Assembly: GCF_003111605.1 (NCBI RefSeq)
Contig: NZ_MZGU01000004.1
Coordinates: 434,001-498,000, forward strand
Reading direction: 5' to 3'
Length of the DNA stretch: 64,000 bases
Origin: Methanobrevibacter woesei
GTDB taxonomy: Archaea; Methanobacteriota; Methanobacteria; Methanobacteriales; Methanobacteriaceae
The notes under the pieces are model-generated. The model was not told where the DNA came from. It searched no databases and saw only the letters and a program-made list of their open reading frames with translations. The translations under genes and the position numbers were made by a program. The first letter of the stretch is position 1. Every line of letters begins with the position of its first letter. Below, in pieces: positions 1 to 10,297 of this stretch.

Positions 1-954
1 ATTTTCCATTTCACAGATATTTACTGAATCCTGTTTTTTTGATATGGAAGGAGTTGGTTTTACAGCTATTCTTGCAACAATTGGCATTCCATTACTCATT
101 CCTCCGATTATTCCGCCGGAATTGTTGGTTTTGGTAAATACTTTTTTATTTTCTATATAATATTCATCGTTGTTTTGACTACCAACTAAATTGCTCACTT
201 CAAATCCACGGCCAATTTCAACACCTTTAACAGCCCCGATGCTCATTAAGATGTTAGCTATTTCTCCATCTAACTTTCCAAATACTGGTTCGCCAAGCCC
301 TGCAGGAATGCCTTTAGCTATTACTTCAACAACACCCCCAACAGATTCACCTTCTGCTTTTTTAGAGAGAATTAGTTCTTCCATTTCACTAGCTGCTTTT
401 AAATCTCCACAGCGAACAACATTTTTCTCCACATTCTCTTTGATGGTGTCGAAGTCATGTTCTTTGGATTTTATATTTCCAATCTCTGTAACATGTGCTA
501 CAATATCAATATTCCGGGTTTTTAAGAGTTTTTTAGCTATTGCTCCTCCAATCACATGGCCAATGGTTACTCTTCCACTTCCACGGCCACCTCCATTGTA
601 GTCGTAGTTGCCGTATTTCTCCATCCATGCATAATCGCCATGTCCTGGACGAGGGGTGTCTTTAAACATTGAATAATCTTTAGAATGCTGGTCTTTGTTA
701 AAAACAACTCCTGCAATTGGAGTGCCATCTGTTTTACCTTCGAAAATTCCAGATAATATTTGGACTTGGTCAGATTCATTTCTTGGAGTTGTAACCGAAC
801 TAGTTCCAGGTCTTCTTTTATTTAGCTCAATTTGAATATCTTCCTCACTTAAAGGAAGATTTGCTGGACATCCATCAACTACAGCTCCAATAGCTTTTCC
901 ATGACTTGATCCAAAACTTGTAATAGAAAATTTTCTTCCAATTGTATTTACCAT
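1..954 (-). CDS. aroC: Chorismate synthase, cut by the left edge
   Basis: Converts 5-enolpyruvylshikimate-3-phosphate to chorismate, the last shared step of aromatic amino acid synthesis. The frame is open from an ATG at 954 to base 1 with no stop, so about 318 codons are present and the C-terminus lies outside. It begins [20 protein letters not shown] and carries the family signatures [40 protein letters not shown] and [10 protein letters not shown] (FMN and substrate binding). The last readable part, with [20 protein letters not shown], matches the region shortly before the usual end. EPSP synthase (37593) and 3-dehydroquinate dehydratase (63452) of the same pathway are elsewhere in the window. 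Confidence 0.95.
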   Translation of the reverse strand, partial: MVNTIGRKFSITSFGSSHGKAIGAVVDGCPANLPLSEEDIQIELNKRRPGTSSVTTPRNESDQVQILSGIFEGKTDGTPIAGVVFNKDQHSKDYSMFKDTPRPGHGDYAWMEKYGNYDYNGGGRGSGRVTIGHVIGGAIAKKLLKTRNIDIVAHVTEIGNIKSKEHDFDTIKENVEKNVVRCGDLKAASEMEELILSKKAEGESVGGVVEVIAKGIPAGLGEPVFGKLDGEIANILMSIGAVKGVEIGRGFEVSNLVGSQNNDEYYIENKKVFTKTNNSGGIIGGMSNGMPIVARIAVKPTPSISKKQDSVNICEMEN

Positions 955-1076
955 TTATTTGCCTCTTTGTATTGCTATTTCATTTTTTATTTATCATAAT
1001 ATTTATAATACATCAACTATTTATTACTGAACATCTTATAGTTTTTTGAAGATGAATTAATAAGGAGGTTGATATC

Positions 1077-1775
1077 ATGTGTCAAGAAATAAATGATATT
1101 TATAATACATTAACTGAAACTTATTCTCACCTTGACTGGTGGCCAACTGGTTCTTATAAATCATTAGATATTGATAAAAGCAAATATTTAGTGGAAGTTG
1201 ATGATAGTTATCCTGAAGAATATATAGATCAATTTGAAATTATTATGGGAACTATCTTAACTCAAAACACTACCTGGGTAAGTGTGGATAGGGCATTAGC
1301 TAACTTGGCATTATACACAGATTTTAATCCGAATAATATTTTAGATTTCATTAATAATGACGCTGATAAATTTAAACAGTTGATAAAACCTTCTGGTTAT
1401 TTCAATCAAAAAACAATTTATCTTAAAAATATTGCAGAGTTCTTCATTGAGCTGAATGGTAGAACACCAACAAGAAAGGAAGTTTTGGCAGTAAAAGGTG
1501 TAGGTAATGAAACTGCAGATTCTATTTTGCTTTATGCTTTTGGTGAAAAAGAATTTGTTGTAGATGCATATACAAAAAGAATATTCTCATATTTGGGATT
1601 TATTAAGGAAACTGCAACATATCATCAGGTTAAAAAGCTATTTGAAGAGAATTTCCAAGGAGATGTAGATGATTATAAGCAATACCATGCTTTAATTGTA
1701 GAACATGCTAAAAATTATTATAAGAAAAAACCTTATGGGGTTAATGACAATATATTAAATAAGTTTAAGAGATGA
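1077..1775 (+). CDS. HhH-GPD DNA glycosylase, MagIII / endonuclease III-related (COG2231-like)
   Basis: A 232-residue base-excision repair glycosylase. [18 protein letters not shown] resembles the endonuclease III core helices; [17 protein letters not shown] is the helix-hairpin-helix loop and [10 protein letters not shown] holds the catalytic aspartate. The lysine of true endonuclease III is not evident at the hairpin and the C-terminal four-cysteine iron-sulfur cluster is absent, as in the 3-methyladenine glycosylase MagIII of Helicobacter pylori. The ATG follows a strong ribosome-binding site (AAGGAGG). hemB begins 4 nt after the stop. Substrate (alkylated purine versus other) is inferred from the family only. 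Confidence 0.85.
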   Translation: MCQEINDIYNTLTETYSHLDWWPTGSYKSLDIDKSKYLVEVDDSYPEEYIDQFEIIMGTILTQNTTWVSVDRALANLALYTDFNPNNILDFINNDADKFKQLIKPSGYFNQKTIYLKNIAEFFIELNGRTPTRKEVLAVKGVGNETADSILLYAFGEKEFVVDAYTKRIFSYLGFIKETATYHQVKKLFEENFQGDVDDYKQYHALIVEHAKNYYKKKPYGVNDNILNKFKR

Positions 1776-1779
1776 TTTA

Positions 1780-2784
1780 ATGTATTTTCCAATTACAAGA
1801 ATGAGAAGACTTAGAAAAACTGAAGAAATTAGAAATATTGTACGTGAAACTAAACTTAATAAAGAAGATTTAATCTATCCAATTTACTTTAAAGAAGCTC
1901 TTAAAGGAAATGAAAAAGAGCCTATTACATCAATGCCTGGTGAATTTAGATACTCTCTTGATTCTGGAGTTGAATTTGCAAAACATCTTGAAGAAAAAGG
2001 TTTAAAATCAATTATTGTATTTGGTGTTCCTTTAGAAAATACAAAAGATAAAATTGCCACTCCTGCATTTAAAGAAGATGGAATTGTTCAGAAAGCTATT
2101 GCAAGACTTAAAGAGGAAACTAACCTTGTTGTAATAAGTGATGTATGTCTTTGCCAATATACTTCTCATGGTCATTGCGGTTTGATTGTTGAAAATGAGA
2201 ATACAGACTTTGGTCTTGAAATATTAAATGATGAATCATTAGAATATATTGCAAAAGTAGCTGTTTCCCATGCAAAAGCAGGAGCAGATATAGTAGCACC
2301 TTCTGATATGATGGATGGTAGAGTAGATGCAATTAGGGAAGCTCTTGACAGTGAAGGATTTGAAAATGTTGCAATAATGTCTTATTCAGCTAAATATGCA
2401 TCTGCATTTTATGAACCATTTAGAGAAGCAGCTTGTTCTTCTCCAGGATTAGGGCATCGTAAAAGTTATCAGATGGATCCTGCAAATGCACGTGAAGCAA
2501 TCCGTGAATGTGAATTGGATGTTGCTGAAGGAGCAGACTTTTTAATGGTTAAACCGGCTCTTCCTTACTTGGATATTGTACGCATGGTTAAAGATGAATT
2601 TAATCTTCCTTTAGTTGCATATAATGTAAGTGGGGAATATTCTATGATTATGGCAGCTATTGAAAAAGGATACTTAACAGAAAGAGCAATATCTGAATCT
2701 TTACTTTCAATAAAAAGAGCAGGTGCTGATTTAATTATAACTAACTTTGCACCATATGTGCTTGAAAATGATTTAATTGAATAA
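1780..2784 (+). CDS. hemB: Porphobilinogen synthase (delta-aminolevulinate dehydratase)
   Basis: Condenses two 5-aminolevulinates to porphobilinogen, feeding F430, cobalamin and siroheme synthesis in methanogens. 334 residues, normal length. The zinc-ligand segment [14 protein letters not shown], the [10 protein letters not shown] loop, the first active-site lysine in [11 protein letters not shown] and the Schiff-base lysine in [10 protein letters not shown] are all present. The chosen ATG gives the usual N-terminus [13 protein letters not shown]. It sits 4 nt after the upstream glycosylase and abuts the CitG-like gene, so the three look cotranscribed. cbiT at 58230 is a later enzyme of the same corrinoid branch. 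Confidence 0.96.
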   Translation: MYFPITRMRRLRKTEEIRNIVRETKLNKEDLIYPIYFKEALKGNEKEPITSMPGEFRYSLDSGVEFAKHLEEKGLKSIIVFGVPLENTKDKIATPAFKEDGIVQKAIARLKEETNLVVISDVCLCQYTSHGHCGLIVENENTDFGLEILNDESLEYIAKVAVSHAKAGADIVAPSDMMDGRVDAIREALDSEGFENVAIMSYSAKYASAFYEPFREAACSSPGLGHRKSYQMDPANAREAIRECELDVAEGADFLMVKPALPYLDIVRMVKDEFNLPLVAYNVSGEYSMIMAAIEKGYLTERAISESLLSIKRAGADLIITNFAPYVLENDLIE

Positions 2785-2793
2785 GTGGATAAT

Positions 2794-3684
2794 ATGGACT
2801 CAGAAAAAATAGCTAAAATAGCTCAAATTGCATCCTGTCTTGAAGTTAGTGGATATCCAAAACCTGGAAATGTTCATAGAACTCGTGATTTTGATGATAT
2901 GGTCTTTGAAGACTTTTTAATAAGTGGAGTTGTAATTGGAGATACAATCAGAAAAGCAGCATCTTCTGTTGATGCAAATTATCCTGAAAATGCTCAAATG
3001 GGAAAATACATCTTAGAAGCAGTTAAAGAAACTGATAACTGGATTGCAAATAACACTAATCTTGGAATTGTAATGTTGCTTGTCCCTATATCCTGTGCAG
3101 CAGCTATCAGTAATTCCTTTGATGAAATCAGAGAGAATGTTGTTAAATTAATGGCAGCCACTACTGTTGATGATGCTATTGATTTGTATGATGCTATAAA
3201 CATTGCTGATGCTGGTGGAATGGGCGATCAGGATGAGTATGATGTAGCCAGTGAAAATGCAAAAGAGGAGTTAAGAGAAAACAATCAAACAATGTATGAT
3301 GTTTTAAAAATCTCAGCTCCATGGGATAGACTAGCTAGTGAATTAACTACAGACATGCCAACATGCTTTGATATAGGTTTTAAAACATATTCTGAAGTTA
3401 AAAATAATGATTCCTTAAATAGGGCTTCAGTTTTAACTTTCCTGACTATTTTATCTCAAGTTCCTGACACTTTAATTTCTAGAAAGTATGGGGATGAGAA
3501 AGCTGGTGAAGTATCTAATCAAACTGAAGATTTGCTTAAATTTAAAGATGATAATGACTTTTCAGATAAATTAGATGAATTTGATAATTATTTATTTGAA
3601 AATAAGTTAAATCCTGGAACAACTGCTGATTTGACTGCTGCATCTATTATGCTTAGTTTTTTAGCTAGTGAATTTGACAGCTAA
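2794..3684 (+). CDS. CitG/MdcB-like triphosphoribosyl-dephospho-CoA synthase family protein
   Basis: About 296 residues, resembling the CitG family (COG1767), which in bacteria makes the prosthetic-group precursor of citrate or malonate lyase. The N-terminal CLEVSGYPKPGNVHRTRDF matches the conserved PKPGNV region; an internal DAGGMGDQDEYDVASENAKE and the helical C-terminus fit the family. No citrate lyase genes are visible, so the archaeal role is probably different and remains unassigned. A GTG directly abutting hemB (2785) could add three residues; the ATG at 2794 is an equally plausible start. No obvious Shine-Dalgarno decides this, suggesting translational coupling to hemB. Confidence 0.7.
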   Translation: MDSEKIAKIAQIASCLEVSGYPKPGNVHRTRDFDDMVFEDFLISGVVIGDTIRKAASSVDANYPENAQMGKYILEAVKETDNWIANNTNLGIVMLLVPISCAAAISNSFDEIRENVVKLMAATTVDDAIDLYDAINIADAGGMGDQDEYDVASENAKEELRENNQTMYDVLKISAPWDRLASELTTDMPTCFDIGFKTYSEVKNNDSLNRASVLTFLTILSQVPDTLISRKYGDEKAGEVSNQTEDLLKFKDDNDFSDKLDEFDNYLFENKLNPGTTADLTAASIMLSFLASEFDS

Positions 3685-3770
3685 AAAATTTTCTTTTTTT
3701 TTATTTTTTAAATTTTCACTTTAAAATAGATTTTTTATAATCTAAACATTTATTAATTATCTAAACAAAA

Positions 3771-3780
3771 ATATATAATA
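3771..3780 (+). promoter_or_regulatory. TATA-like box of pheS
   Basis: ATATATAATA lies 29-38 nt before the pheS ATG in an AT-rich 124-bp gap. Archaeal initiation is usually about 25 nt downstream of the box, which would give a very short leader. Inferred from position and composition only. Confidence 0.5.
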
Positions 3781-3808
3781 TTATTAAATGTTTAATTATG
3801 GTGTTTAA

Positions 3809-5356
3809 ATGAGTGAGGATATTAAAAAAACCATTAATGAATTACATATATATGAAAAAAAGCTTTTAAATGAACTAAAAAATAATGAAAATATCACTCC
3901 TGAAGAAATAGCTGAAAATACTGGAATGGATATTAAATCAGTTATGAGTGCAGCAGGTTCTCTTGCTTCCAAGGATATTATTGATGTTAAAAAGGATGTT
4001 GAAGAAACAATCTCATTAACAGAAGATGGAGTTAAATATGCTGAAGCTGGACTTCCTGAACGTAAACTTCTTGAAACTCTTGCAGATAAAAAAGAAATGA
4101 ACATGGGAGAGCTTCAAAAAGAATCAGGTATTGATAAAAAGGATACCAGTATTGCTATTGGTTGGTTAGTCCGTAAAAACTGGGCTAAAATCAATAAAGG
4201 AATTGTTACTTTAACTGATTTAGGTCAGGAATCCAATGATTCTTTAGGTGATGATGAAAAATTATTAAATTTACTTTTAGAGAAAAAAGAAGCTCTTAAA
4301 CAGAACCTTCAAGATGCATTAATTGATGGTTTCAAGAAACTTAATGACAGAAAAAATATTTTAGACATTAAGAAAAACACCTCACACTCTTTTAGTATTC
4401 TTGAAAAAGGTAGGGAAATCTTAAAAGAAGGATTTACTATTCAAGAACAAGCTACTCAATTAACACACCAACAACTTAAAGATGGGACCTGGAAAAACTT
4501 ACAATATCGTCCTTATGATATTAATGCAGAAGCTCCAGAAATCTTTGCTGGTAAAGAACATCCATTAAGAAGAATCATTGATGAAATTAGGGAGATTTTC
4601 TTAAACCTTGGTTTTACAGAAGCTAATGGATCTGTTGTTGACTCTGCATTCTGGAACTTTGATTCACTTTTCCAACCTCAAGATCATGCAGCTCGTGAAA
4701 TGCAGGATACATTTTATCTTAAAAATCCATTGACCTGTGATTTGCCTGATGATGAGCAGTTAGTTGCTGATACAGCTATTGTCCATAACACTGGTGGAGA
4801 TACTGGCTCCATTGGATGGCAATATGATTGGGATGAAGATGTTGCAAAACAGGCTGTTTTAAGAACACATACTACTGGAATATCTACAAAATATCTTCAT
4901 GAACATGAACCTCCATTTAAGATGTTTTCTGTTGGTCGTGTATTTAGAAGAGAAACTATCACTTACAAACACTTACCAGAATTCCATCAAGTAGAAGGAC
5001 TTGTTGCAGCTCCTGGAATCAGCTATCAAAATTTACTTGGAATTTTAAAAGAATTCTACAAAAAATTAGGATTTGAAGTTAGATTCAGACCTGCTTACTT
5101 CCCATACACTTATTTATCAACTGAATGTGAAGTATATCTTGAAGATAAAGAGTCATGGATTGAATTAGGTGGATGTGGAATGTTCAGGCCTGAAGTTTTA
5201 GCTCCTTTAGGTATTGATGTTCCTGCATTAGCATTTGGTTTAGGTATTGAAAGATTAGCTATGATAAGATATGACATCTCTGATATCCGTATGTTATACA
5301 AAAGTGATATCAAATGGCTTCGTGAATTGCCTTTATCTGATGGAATTGATTTATAA
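3809..5356 (+). CDS. pheS: Phenylalanyl-tRNA synthetase alpha subunit
   Basis: Catalytic class II subunit charging tRNA-Phe; works as an alpha2-beta2 tetramer with PheT (13274 minus). 515 residues, the long archaeal/eukaryotic form. Residues 1 to about 170 contain winged-helix modules ([34 protein letters not shown]). The catalytic core starts near [20 protein letters not shown], with class II motif 2 around [22 protein letters not shown] and motif 3 at [18 protein letters not shown]. The ATG has a GGTG element just upstream. A terminator follows directly. The beta-subunit gene is about 8 kb away on the opposite strand. Confidence 0.97.
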   Translation: MSEDIKKTINELHIYEKKLLNELKNNENITPEEIAENTGMDIKSVMSAAGSLASKDIIDVKKDVEETISLTEDGVKYAEAGLPERKLLETLADKKEMNMGELQKESGIDKKDTSIAIGWLVRKNWAKINKGIVTLTDLGQESNDSLGDDEKLLNLLLEKKEALKQNLQDALIDGFKKLNDRKNILDIKKNTSHSFSILEKGREILKEGFTIQEQATQLTHQQLKDGTWKNLQYRPYDINAEAPEIFAGKEHPLRRIIDEIREIFLNLGFTEANGSVVDSAFWNFDSLFQPQDHAAREMQDTFYLKNPLTCDLPDDEQLVADTAIVHNTGGDTGSIGWQYDWDEDVAKQAVLRTHTTGISTKYLHEHEPPFKMFSVGRVFRRETITYKHLPEFHQVEGLVAAPGISYQNLLGILKEFYKKLGFEVRFRPAYFPYTYLSTECEVYLEDKESWIELGGCGMFRPEVLAPLGIDVPALAFGLGIERLAMIRYDISDIRMLYKSDIKWLRELPLSDGIDL

Positions 5357-5357
5357 G

Positions 5358-5378
5358 AACTCTTCATGAGTTTTTTTC
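5358..5378 (+). terminator. Hairpin plus T-run after pheS
   Basis: AACTC (5358-5362), loop TTCAT, GAGTT (5368-5372), then a nearly unbroken T tract to about 5386. It starts one base after the pheS stop and precedes exonuclease III. Confidence 0.55.
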
Positions 5379-5408
5379 TTTTTTTTAATTTATTTTAACT
5401 GGATATTT

Positions 5409-6182
5409 ATGTCAATTAAGTTAACTTCATGGAATGTAAATGGTATCAGAGCTATTAACAAAAAAGAAGTTTTTCATAACTGGTTTAATAATAATGATTC
5501 AGATATTATTAATTTACAGGAAATCAGAGCCCAAATAGCTGATATACCAAAAGAAGTTTATGATGTAGATGGTTTCAACTCTTATTTTAGGGATGCTGTT
5601 AAAAAAGGGTACAGTGGTCTTGCAACTTACTCCAAAATTCAGCCAATTAATGTAGTTGAGAAAATTGGAAATCCAGCTATTGATGATGAAGGCAGATTTT
5701 TGAGAGTTGACTTTGAAGATTTTACTTTAATTAATACATACTTTCCAAATAGTGGGAGTAAAGCATCAAGATTAGATTACAAGCTTGAGTTCTGCAATAC
5801 ACTTGCTGATTATGTATGCAATTTAAGAGATGATGGATTCAATATTATCATCTGTGGTGATGTAAACATTGCACATAAAGAGATTGATATACGTTACCCA
5901 GATAGGAATCATGAAACTTCAGGATTTTTACCTGAAGAAAGGCAGTGGTTATCTGATTTTTTAGATTTAGGTTTTGTTGATACTTTCAGAATATTTAATC
6001 AGGAACCAGACAACTACACCTGGTGGAGTTATCGTTATAATGCAAGAGCAAAAGGTATTGGCTGGAGATTAGATTATTTCTTTGTGAATAAAGAATTTAA
6101 AAATAAAGTTTTATCAGCAGAAATAGAATCTGAGGTTATGGGTTCTGATCATTGCCCAATAACTTTAGAATTAGATTTATAG
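5409..6182 (+). CDS. xthA: Exodeoxyribonuclease III / AP endonuclease
   Basis: Metal-dependent AP endonuclease of the ExoIII family. 257 residues. Catalytic landmarks: N-terminal SWNVNGIRA, NLQEIRA with the metal-binding glutamate (E38), GDVNIAH (D141/N143) and the C-terminal SDHCPI Asp-His pair. The Methanothermobacter homologue Mth212 has the same length and additionally acts as a DNA uridine endonuclease; whether this protein shares that cannot be decided by eye. It lies near polB2 and two DNA glycosylase genes, giving a loose repair/replication neighbourhood. Convergent with the HAD gene at 6206. Confidence 0.95.
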   Translation: MSIKLTSWNVNGIRAINKKEVFHNWFNNNDSDIINLQEIRAQIADIPKEVYDVDGFNSYFRDAVKKGYSGLATYSKIQPINVVEKIGNPAIDDEGRFLRVDFEDFTLINTYFPNSGSKASRLDYKLEFCNTLADYVCNLRDDGFNIIICGDVNIAHKEIDIRYPDRNHETSGFLPEERQWLSDFLDLGFVDTFRIFNQEPDNYTWWSYRYNARAKGIGWRLDYFFVNKEFKNKVLSAEIESEVMGSDHCPITLELDL

Positions 6183-6205
6183 ATTTTCAGATTCATTAAT
6201 TAAAA

Positions 6206-6925
6206 TTATAATACTCTGTTGACTTGTCCAATGTCTTCAATAATTTTAATATCTAATTTTTCTTTTTTTATTCTTATTTTTTCTCTTTCAGTAACATTGG
6301 AGTTTACAAGTATTGCACTCATTCCAGCATTAACAGCACCAAGTGCATCTTCTTTAAATTTATTTCCAATCATAACACACTTGTCTGGATCCCCTTTCAT
6401 ACGTCTTAATGCTTCCTGATAAATTTTAGGGCTCGGTTTTGAAAAACCAACTTCTTCAGAGGTAATTACTTCATCAAAGAAAGGATATATATTTAATCTA
6501 ACTAGTTTTTCCCATTGTTTAATTGTTAATCCATTGGATATAACTGCTAAACGATATCCTTGACTTTTTAAGTAGATTAAAGTGTCATCGGTCTTTGGAA
6601 ATGGTCTTAATAGTGCAAATTTAACATTATGGTAAGTTATCATACCTAAAGCTACAAGCATTGGATCTTCTTTTCCTAAAACAGTTTTTGTCAACACATT
6701 AAAGTGTCTATCATAGTTAGAACCTTTCTCTTTAATAATGTCTTTTAGAAGATAATATGCTTCATCTTTATCTAAAGGTAGGCCATTATCAACCATAAGT
6801 TCAATAGCTGCTTTTCTTGCGGTTTCTGCAAATGTTGAGGTATCAAGTAAAGTATCATCAACATCAAAAAATACAACACTTTCATCTGCTTTATCAGTTT
6901 TTCTCATTAATCTTAATTTTTTCAT
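6206..6925 (-). CDS. HAD-superfamily hydrolase, subfamily IA
   Basis: 239-residue phosphatase-like protein. Motif I FFDVDDTLLD carries the nucleophile aspartate; motif II VISNG, the motif III lysine in FSKPSPKIYQEA and motif IV IGNKFKEDALGA follow in order. The long alpha-helical cap between residues about 35 and 110 (ETARKAAIELMVDNGLPL onward) is typical of subfamily IA. The substrate is unknown. Convergent with xthA and followed on the same strand by no close partner; polB2 is upstream on the same strand. Confidence 0.85.
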   Translation of the reverse strand: MKKLRLMRKTDKADESVVFFDVDDTLLDTSTFAETARKAAIELMVDNGLPLDKDEAYYLLKDIIKEKGSNYDRHFNVLTKTVLGKEDPMLVALGMITYHNVKFALLRPFPKTDDTLIYLKSQGYRLAVISNGLTIKQWEKLVRLNIYPFFDEVITSEEVGFSKPSPKIYQEALRRMKGDPDKCVMIGNKFKEDALGAVNAGMSAILVNSNVTEREKIRIKKEKLDIKIIEDIGQVNRVL

Positions 6926-7044
6926 TTTGTATTATTTAAAAATTGTTATTGATTTAATTTTTAAAAATGAGGATTATTATAAAAAATTGAAGATTAAATG
7001 TACATTACTTGTATTTAAAATGAGCTTTAATAAAATCTTTTTAT

Positions 7045-7725
7045 TTAAAAAAATGCATCAAGACTTTGCTGTTTTTCACCAGCTGCCAAATCTTCTAAGT
7101 CTTTTTTGCTGTATCCAAGAGAGTTCATAATTCTTGAAATAGCTGGAATTAGTTGATTGTGGATGTAGTAATCTTTGTCATATTCATATCCTTCAATGTA
7201 CTCGTAAGGAACTGCTCTTTGGCTGATGTTGCCTTTTCCTTTAACTATAATATATTGGACAATTGTACCTTTGCTGACAGATATTCCATGTTCTTCTAAT
7301 CTCTTTGCAGCCACTACATGAGGCCCAATCTGTTTATAATCACTTAATTTTTTAGTAATCTGTGTATGGATTCTTAAGTCTTTAGGAGTAACATTTCCAG
7401 ATTTTATTTTTTTCAAGACTTTTTTAACAGCTTCAATAGCTTTATCAGTGTTACCTTCACGTAAAATAGCCATTAAAACTTCTTCTTGTGTTTTTTTAAC
7501 AATTGGTGCCCAGTCTCTTCTTACAAGTTCAAGACCTTTAGCTATTATCTCTCCATCTTCAATAACAGCATATCTTTTTTTACTTACAAAAAAGCCACGC
7601 CTGTAAAAGCCTTCATATTCAAGCTCCATACTTTCAGGAAGGTTTGAGTTAATATAATCAATGAACTTCTGTGCTTGGCTTTTTATTTCTTTTTCGATTT
7701 CAATTTGTTTTTCATCTTCTTGCAA
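7045..7725 (-). CDS. polB2: DNA polymerase B small subunit (split PolB C-terminal part)
   Basis: Corresponds to the C-terminal part of family-B DNA polymerase, encoded separately in Methanobacteriales (Methanothermobacter PolB1 + PolB2, the latter about 223 aa). Visible marks: [20 protein letters not shown], the KKRYA region of family-B motif C-terminal to the palm, GLELVRRDW, the thumb region, and a C-terminal PCNA-interacting peptide QQSLDAFF. The large subunit is not in this window. The start is non-ATG: the TTG at 7725 lies six bases after a GGTG element and gives 226 aa; TTG 7737 or GTG 7734 are alternatives. Confidence 0.93.
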   Translation of the reverse strand: MQEDEKQIEIEKEIKSQAQKFIDYINSNLPESMELEYEGFYRRGFFVSKKRYAVIEDGEIIAKGLELVRRDWAPIVKKTQEEVLMAILREGNTDKAIEAVKKVLKKIKSGNVTPKDLRIHTQITKKLSDYKQIGPHVVAAKRLEEHGISVSKGTIVQYIIVKGKGNISQRAVPYEYIEGYEYDKDYYIHNQLIPAISRIMNSLGYSKKDLEDLAAGEKQQSLDAFF

Positions 7726-7845
7726 TATTAGCACCAAATTAAATTAAAGTTGTTATTTACTTTGTTTTGGTTTTAATTTAAATTTTACCAATGAATAAAA
7801 ATAAGTAATCTAGATGAAAAGGAAAATATATTTTAATTAAGTTTG

Positions 7846-7854
7846 TTATATATA
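7846..7854 (+). promoter_or_regulatory. TATA-like box of egsA
   Basis: TTATATATA about 29-37 nt before the G1P dehydrogenase ATG at 7883; an AAGGAG ribosome-binding site lies between them. Position and sequence only. Confidence 0.5.
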
Positions 7855-7882
7855 AAAATGTATAAATATCAAGGAGATAAAT

Positions 7883-8926
7883 ATGTGCGCTAGAAAAATC
7901 CAAATGCCTCGTGAAGTTTATATTGGTCCTGGTGTTGTCCATGAAACTGGGGAAATTTGCAGTAGCCTTAAGCTTTTTAAGGATATCGTACTAGTTACTG
8001 GTAATAATACATATGATATAGCTGCAAAACCTACAATAAGTAGTTTAGAAGAATATGATTTTAATATTGATATTGTTAAAGTTCATGAAGCTTCTTTTGA
8101 TTCAGTAAATGAAGTTAAAGAATTAACAACTGAAAATTCCACTGTTATAGGAATAGGTGGAGGTAAAGTTATTGATGTTGCTAAATTAGCTTCTTTTGAT
8201 GAAAATGCTTATTTTGTTTCAATGCCAACAGCTGCTTCACATGATGGTATGTTATCTCCTCAGGCATCAATAAAAGACTCTAAAAAAGCCACATCTGTTA
8301 AAGCGCATGCTCCAATTGCTGTTATTGGGGATAGTGAAATTATAGCTAATGCACCTCCAAGATTATTATCTGCAGGTTGTGCTGATTTAATTTCAAATTT
8401 CACAGCTATTAAAGACTGGAAATTGGCTCATCGTTTAAAGCATGACTCTTATAGTTCATCAGCAGCTTCTTTATCTTTAATGTCTGCAAAGTTAATTACA
8501 GATAATGCTGAGAATATAAAGCCTGGTTTAGAGGAAAGTGCCCGTTTAGTTATAAAATCTTTATTTAGCAGTGGTATGGCTATTAGTATTGCAGGCTCCA
8601 GTCGTCCAGCTAGTGGATCTGAACATAAATTCTCCCATGCTCTAGATTTAATTAACGAAAAATCTGGTCTTCATGGAGAGCAATGTGGTATTGGAACCAT
8701 TTTAATGATGAATGTTTATGGTGGAGATTGGGAATTTATTAGGGATAGTTTAAAAGCTGTTGGAGCACCTACAACTGCTAAGGAGTTAGGAGTATCTGAT
8801 GATGATATTATTGAGGCTTTAACCTTGGCACATACAATTAGACCTGAACGTTATACTATTTTAGGTGATAATGGATTTTCAAAAGATGCTGCTTATGAAA
8901 TAGCTATTAAGACAGGAGTGATTTAA
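7883..8926 (+). CDS. egsA: sn-Glycerol-1-phosphate dehydrogenase
   Basis: Reduces dihydroxyacetone phosphate to sn-glycerol-1-phosphate, the defining first step of archaeal ether lipid synthesis. 347 residues, expected length. The nucleotide-binding GIGGGKVIDVAK and PTAASHDGMLSPQAS segments and the zinc ligands in GCADLISN, GSEHKFSHALD and LHGEQCG are all recognisable. The gene has its own TATA-like box and AAGGAG site and overlaps the downstream UPF0179 gene by one base (TAATG), indicating an operon with UPF0179 and rpiA. Confidence 0.97.
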   Translation: MCARKIQMPREVYIGPGVVHETGEICSSLKLFKDIVLVTGNNTYDIAAKPTISSLEEYDFNIDIVKVHEASFDSVNEVKELTTENSTVIGIGGGKVIDVAKLASFDENAYFVSMPTAASHDGMLSPQASIKDSKKATSVKAHAPIAVIGDSEIIANAPPRLLSAGCADLISNFTAIKDWKLAHRLKHDSYSSSAASLSLMSAKLITDNAENIKPGLEESARLVIKSLFSSGMAISIAGSSRPASGSEHKFSHALDLINEKSGLHGEQCGIGTILMMNVYGGDWEFIRDSLKAVGAPTTAKELGVSDDDIIEALTLAHTIRPERYTILGDNGFSKDAAYEIAIKTGVI

Positions 8927-9363
8927 TGATTACGCTTATTGGAAAAGATTTAGCAAGACCTGGAGTAAGTTTTGTCTTTTATGGGCCTGCAGAGGAATGT
9001 AAAAGTTGCAGATTTAAACCTTCTTGTGTTGATTCTTTAGAGAAAAATAGAAAATATGAAATTATTGAAGTTAAAGATAATGAACAGAAATGTCCAATTC
9101 ATGGTGAAAACTCTGTTATTCCTGTTGTAGTTGAAAGAGCAGATATAGATTTACTTTCCAATTCAAAAAATATTTTTGAAGGATCTACATTTGAATATAG
9201 TGCTCCAGAATGTAGTGAAAACTGTGAATATCATGATGAATGTTTCCCGGAAGGTTTAGTTGATGGTGATAAATGTATTATTATAAAAAATCATGGAAAA
9301 CATCATGGTGAATGTAAAAAAGGATATAAACTTAATAAACTTACTTTAGGTTTTGTGATTTAA
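8926..9363 (+). CDS. UPF0179 family cysteine-rich protein
   Basis: 145 residues with a conserved Cys pattern: [10 protein letters not shown] (N-terminal), [15 protein letters not shown] and a later DGDKC and GECKKGY. This arrangement suggests metal or iron-sulfur binding. It fits the UPF0179 family found in methanogens, which has no established function. Start overlaps the egsA stop by one base; rpiA follows after 16 nt. Confidence 0.85.
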   Translation: MITLIGKDLARPGVSFVFYGPAEECKSCRFKPSCVDSLEKNRKYEIIEVKDNEQKCPIHGENSVIPVVVERADIDLLSNSKNIFEGSTFEYSAPECSENCEYHDECFPEGLVDGDKCIIIKNHGKHHGECKKGYKLNKLTLGFVI

Positions 9364-9379
9364 TTTAATAGGTGTTATT

Positions 9380-10045
9380 ATGAATCTTAAAAAAGATGCA
9401 GGATACAAAGCAGCAGAATATGTAAAAGATGGCGATATTTTAGGTTTAGGTACTGGTTCTACAACTCATTACTTTATTGAAAAAGTAGGTATGAGAATCA
9501 AAGAGGAAGGAATTAATGTAATGGGAATTCCAACTTCATTTCAGTCTTTATTACTTGCTAAACAGTGGAATATTCCAATAACTAGCTTAGAAGAGCATGA
9601 TATTGATTTGGCTGTAGATGGTGCTGATGAGGTAGATGGTGACTTTAACCTTATTAAAGGTGGAGGAGCAGCTCATACTAAAGAAAAAATTGTTGATTAC
9701 TCTGCAAAGAAATTTATTGTAATTGTAGATGAATCCAAATGTGTTGATAAACTTGGAGCTTTCCCAGTGCCTGTTGAAGTCATTCCAGAAGCATCAAGGA
9801 CAGTAATAAATGCTTTAGAAGATATGGGTGCAAGTTGTGAAATTAGAATGGCTGAAAGGAAAGATGGTCCTGTAATAACTGATAACGGTAACTTTGTAAT
9901 TGATGCTAAATTTGATGAAATTGAAAGTCCATGCCATTTGGAAATAGACTTAAACACCATTCCGGGTGTAGTTGAAAATGGTATATTCTCTCAAATGGTC
10001 GACAAAGTTATTGTAGGAACTTCTGAAGGTATTAAAGAATTATAA
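9380..10045 (+). CDS. rpiA: Ribose-5-phosphate isomerase A
   Basis: Interconverts ribose-5-phosphate and ribulose-5-phosphate. 221 residues, normal length. Family motifs: [36 protein letters not shown] (catalytic Asp/Glu), and the Lys in [18 protein letters not shown]. Third gene of the egsA-UPF0179-rpiA string, with a RBS-like GGTG before its ATG. The small membrane protein at 10059 follows 13 nt later. Confidence 0.97.
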   Translation: MNLKKDAGYKAAEYVKDGDILGLGTGSTTHYFIEKVGMRIKEEGINVMGIPTSFQSLLLAKQWNIPITSLEEHDIDLAVDGADEVDGDFNLIKGGGAAHTKEKIVDYSAKKFIVIVDESKCVDKLGAFPVPVEVIPEASRTVINALEDMGASCEIRMAERKDGPVITDNGNFVIDAKFDEIESPCHLEIDLNTIPGVVENGIFSQMVDKVIVGTSEGIKEL

Positions 10046-10058
10046 TGAGGTGTTTTTC

Positions 10059-10277
10059 ATGCCAATAATGGGTGGAATTCCAGGTGATTTAAAAGACACA
10101 TTAAATAAATGTTTATTCTTAGTAGGTGCATTTATAATAATCTATGCTATACTTTGGATATTGGCTGAGTTGCATTTGATTCCAGCTATAATCTTTATGA
10201 TTTTCCCACAATTGGTTTTACTATCTATTGGAATCTTTATTGTCTACATGGCTTATAGTAGAAGAAACATCTACTAA
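10059..10277 (+). CDS. Small membrane protein, two TM segments
   Basis: 72 residues from the ATG at 10059, which is preceded by GAGGTG (10047-10052); a GTG at 10050 inside that site is an unlikely start. Two hydrophobic helices, around residues 18-40 (CLFLVGAFIIIYAILWILAE) and 44-65, with an Arg-rich C-terminus YSRRNIY. I do not recognise a family. The spacing after rpiA suggests cotranscription. A run of T residues follows the stop. Confidence 0.65.
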   Translation: MPIMGGIPGDLKDTLNKCLFLVGAFIIIYAILWILAELHLIPAIIFMIFPQLVLLSIGIFIVYMAYSRRNIY

Positions 10278-10297
10278 TCTTTTTTTTTTTTGATATT

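Noticed and set aside
191-601. 136-codon plus-strand frame
   Set aside because: Lies wholly antisense to chorismate synthase, whose frame is clear; composition is that of a shadow frame.
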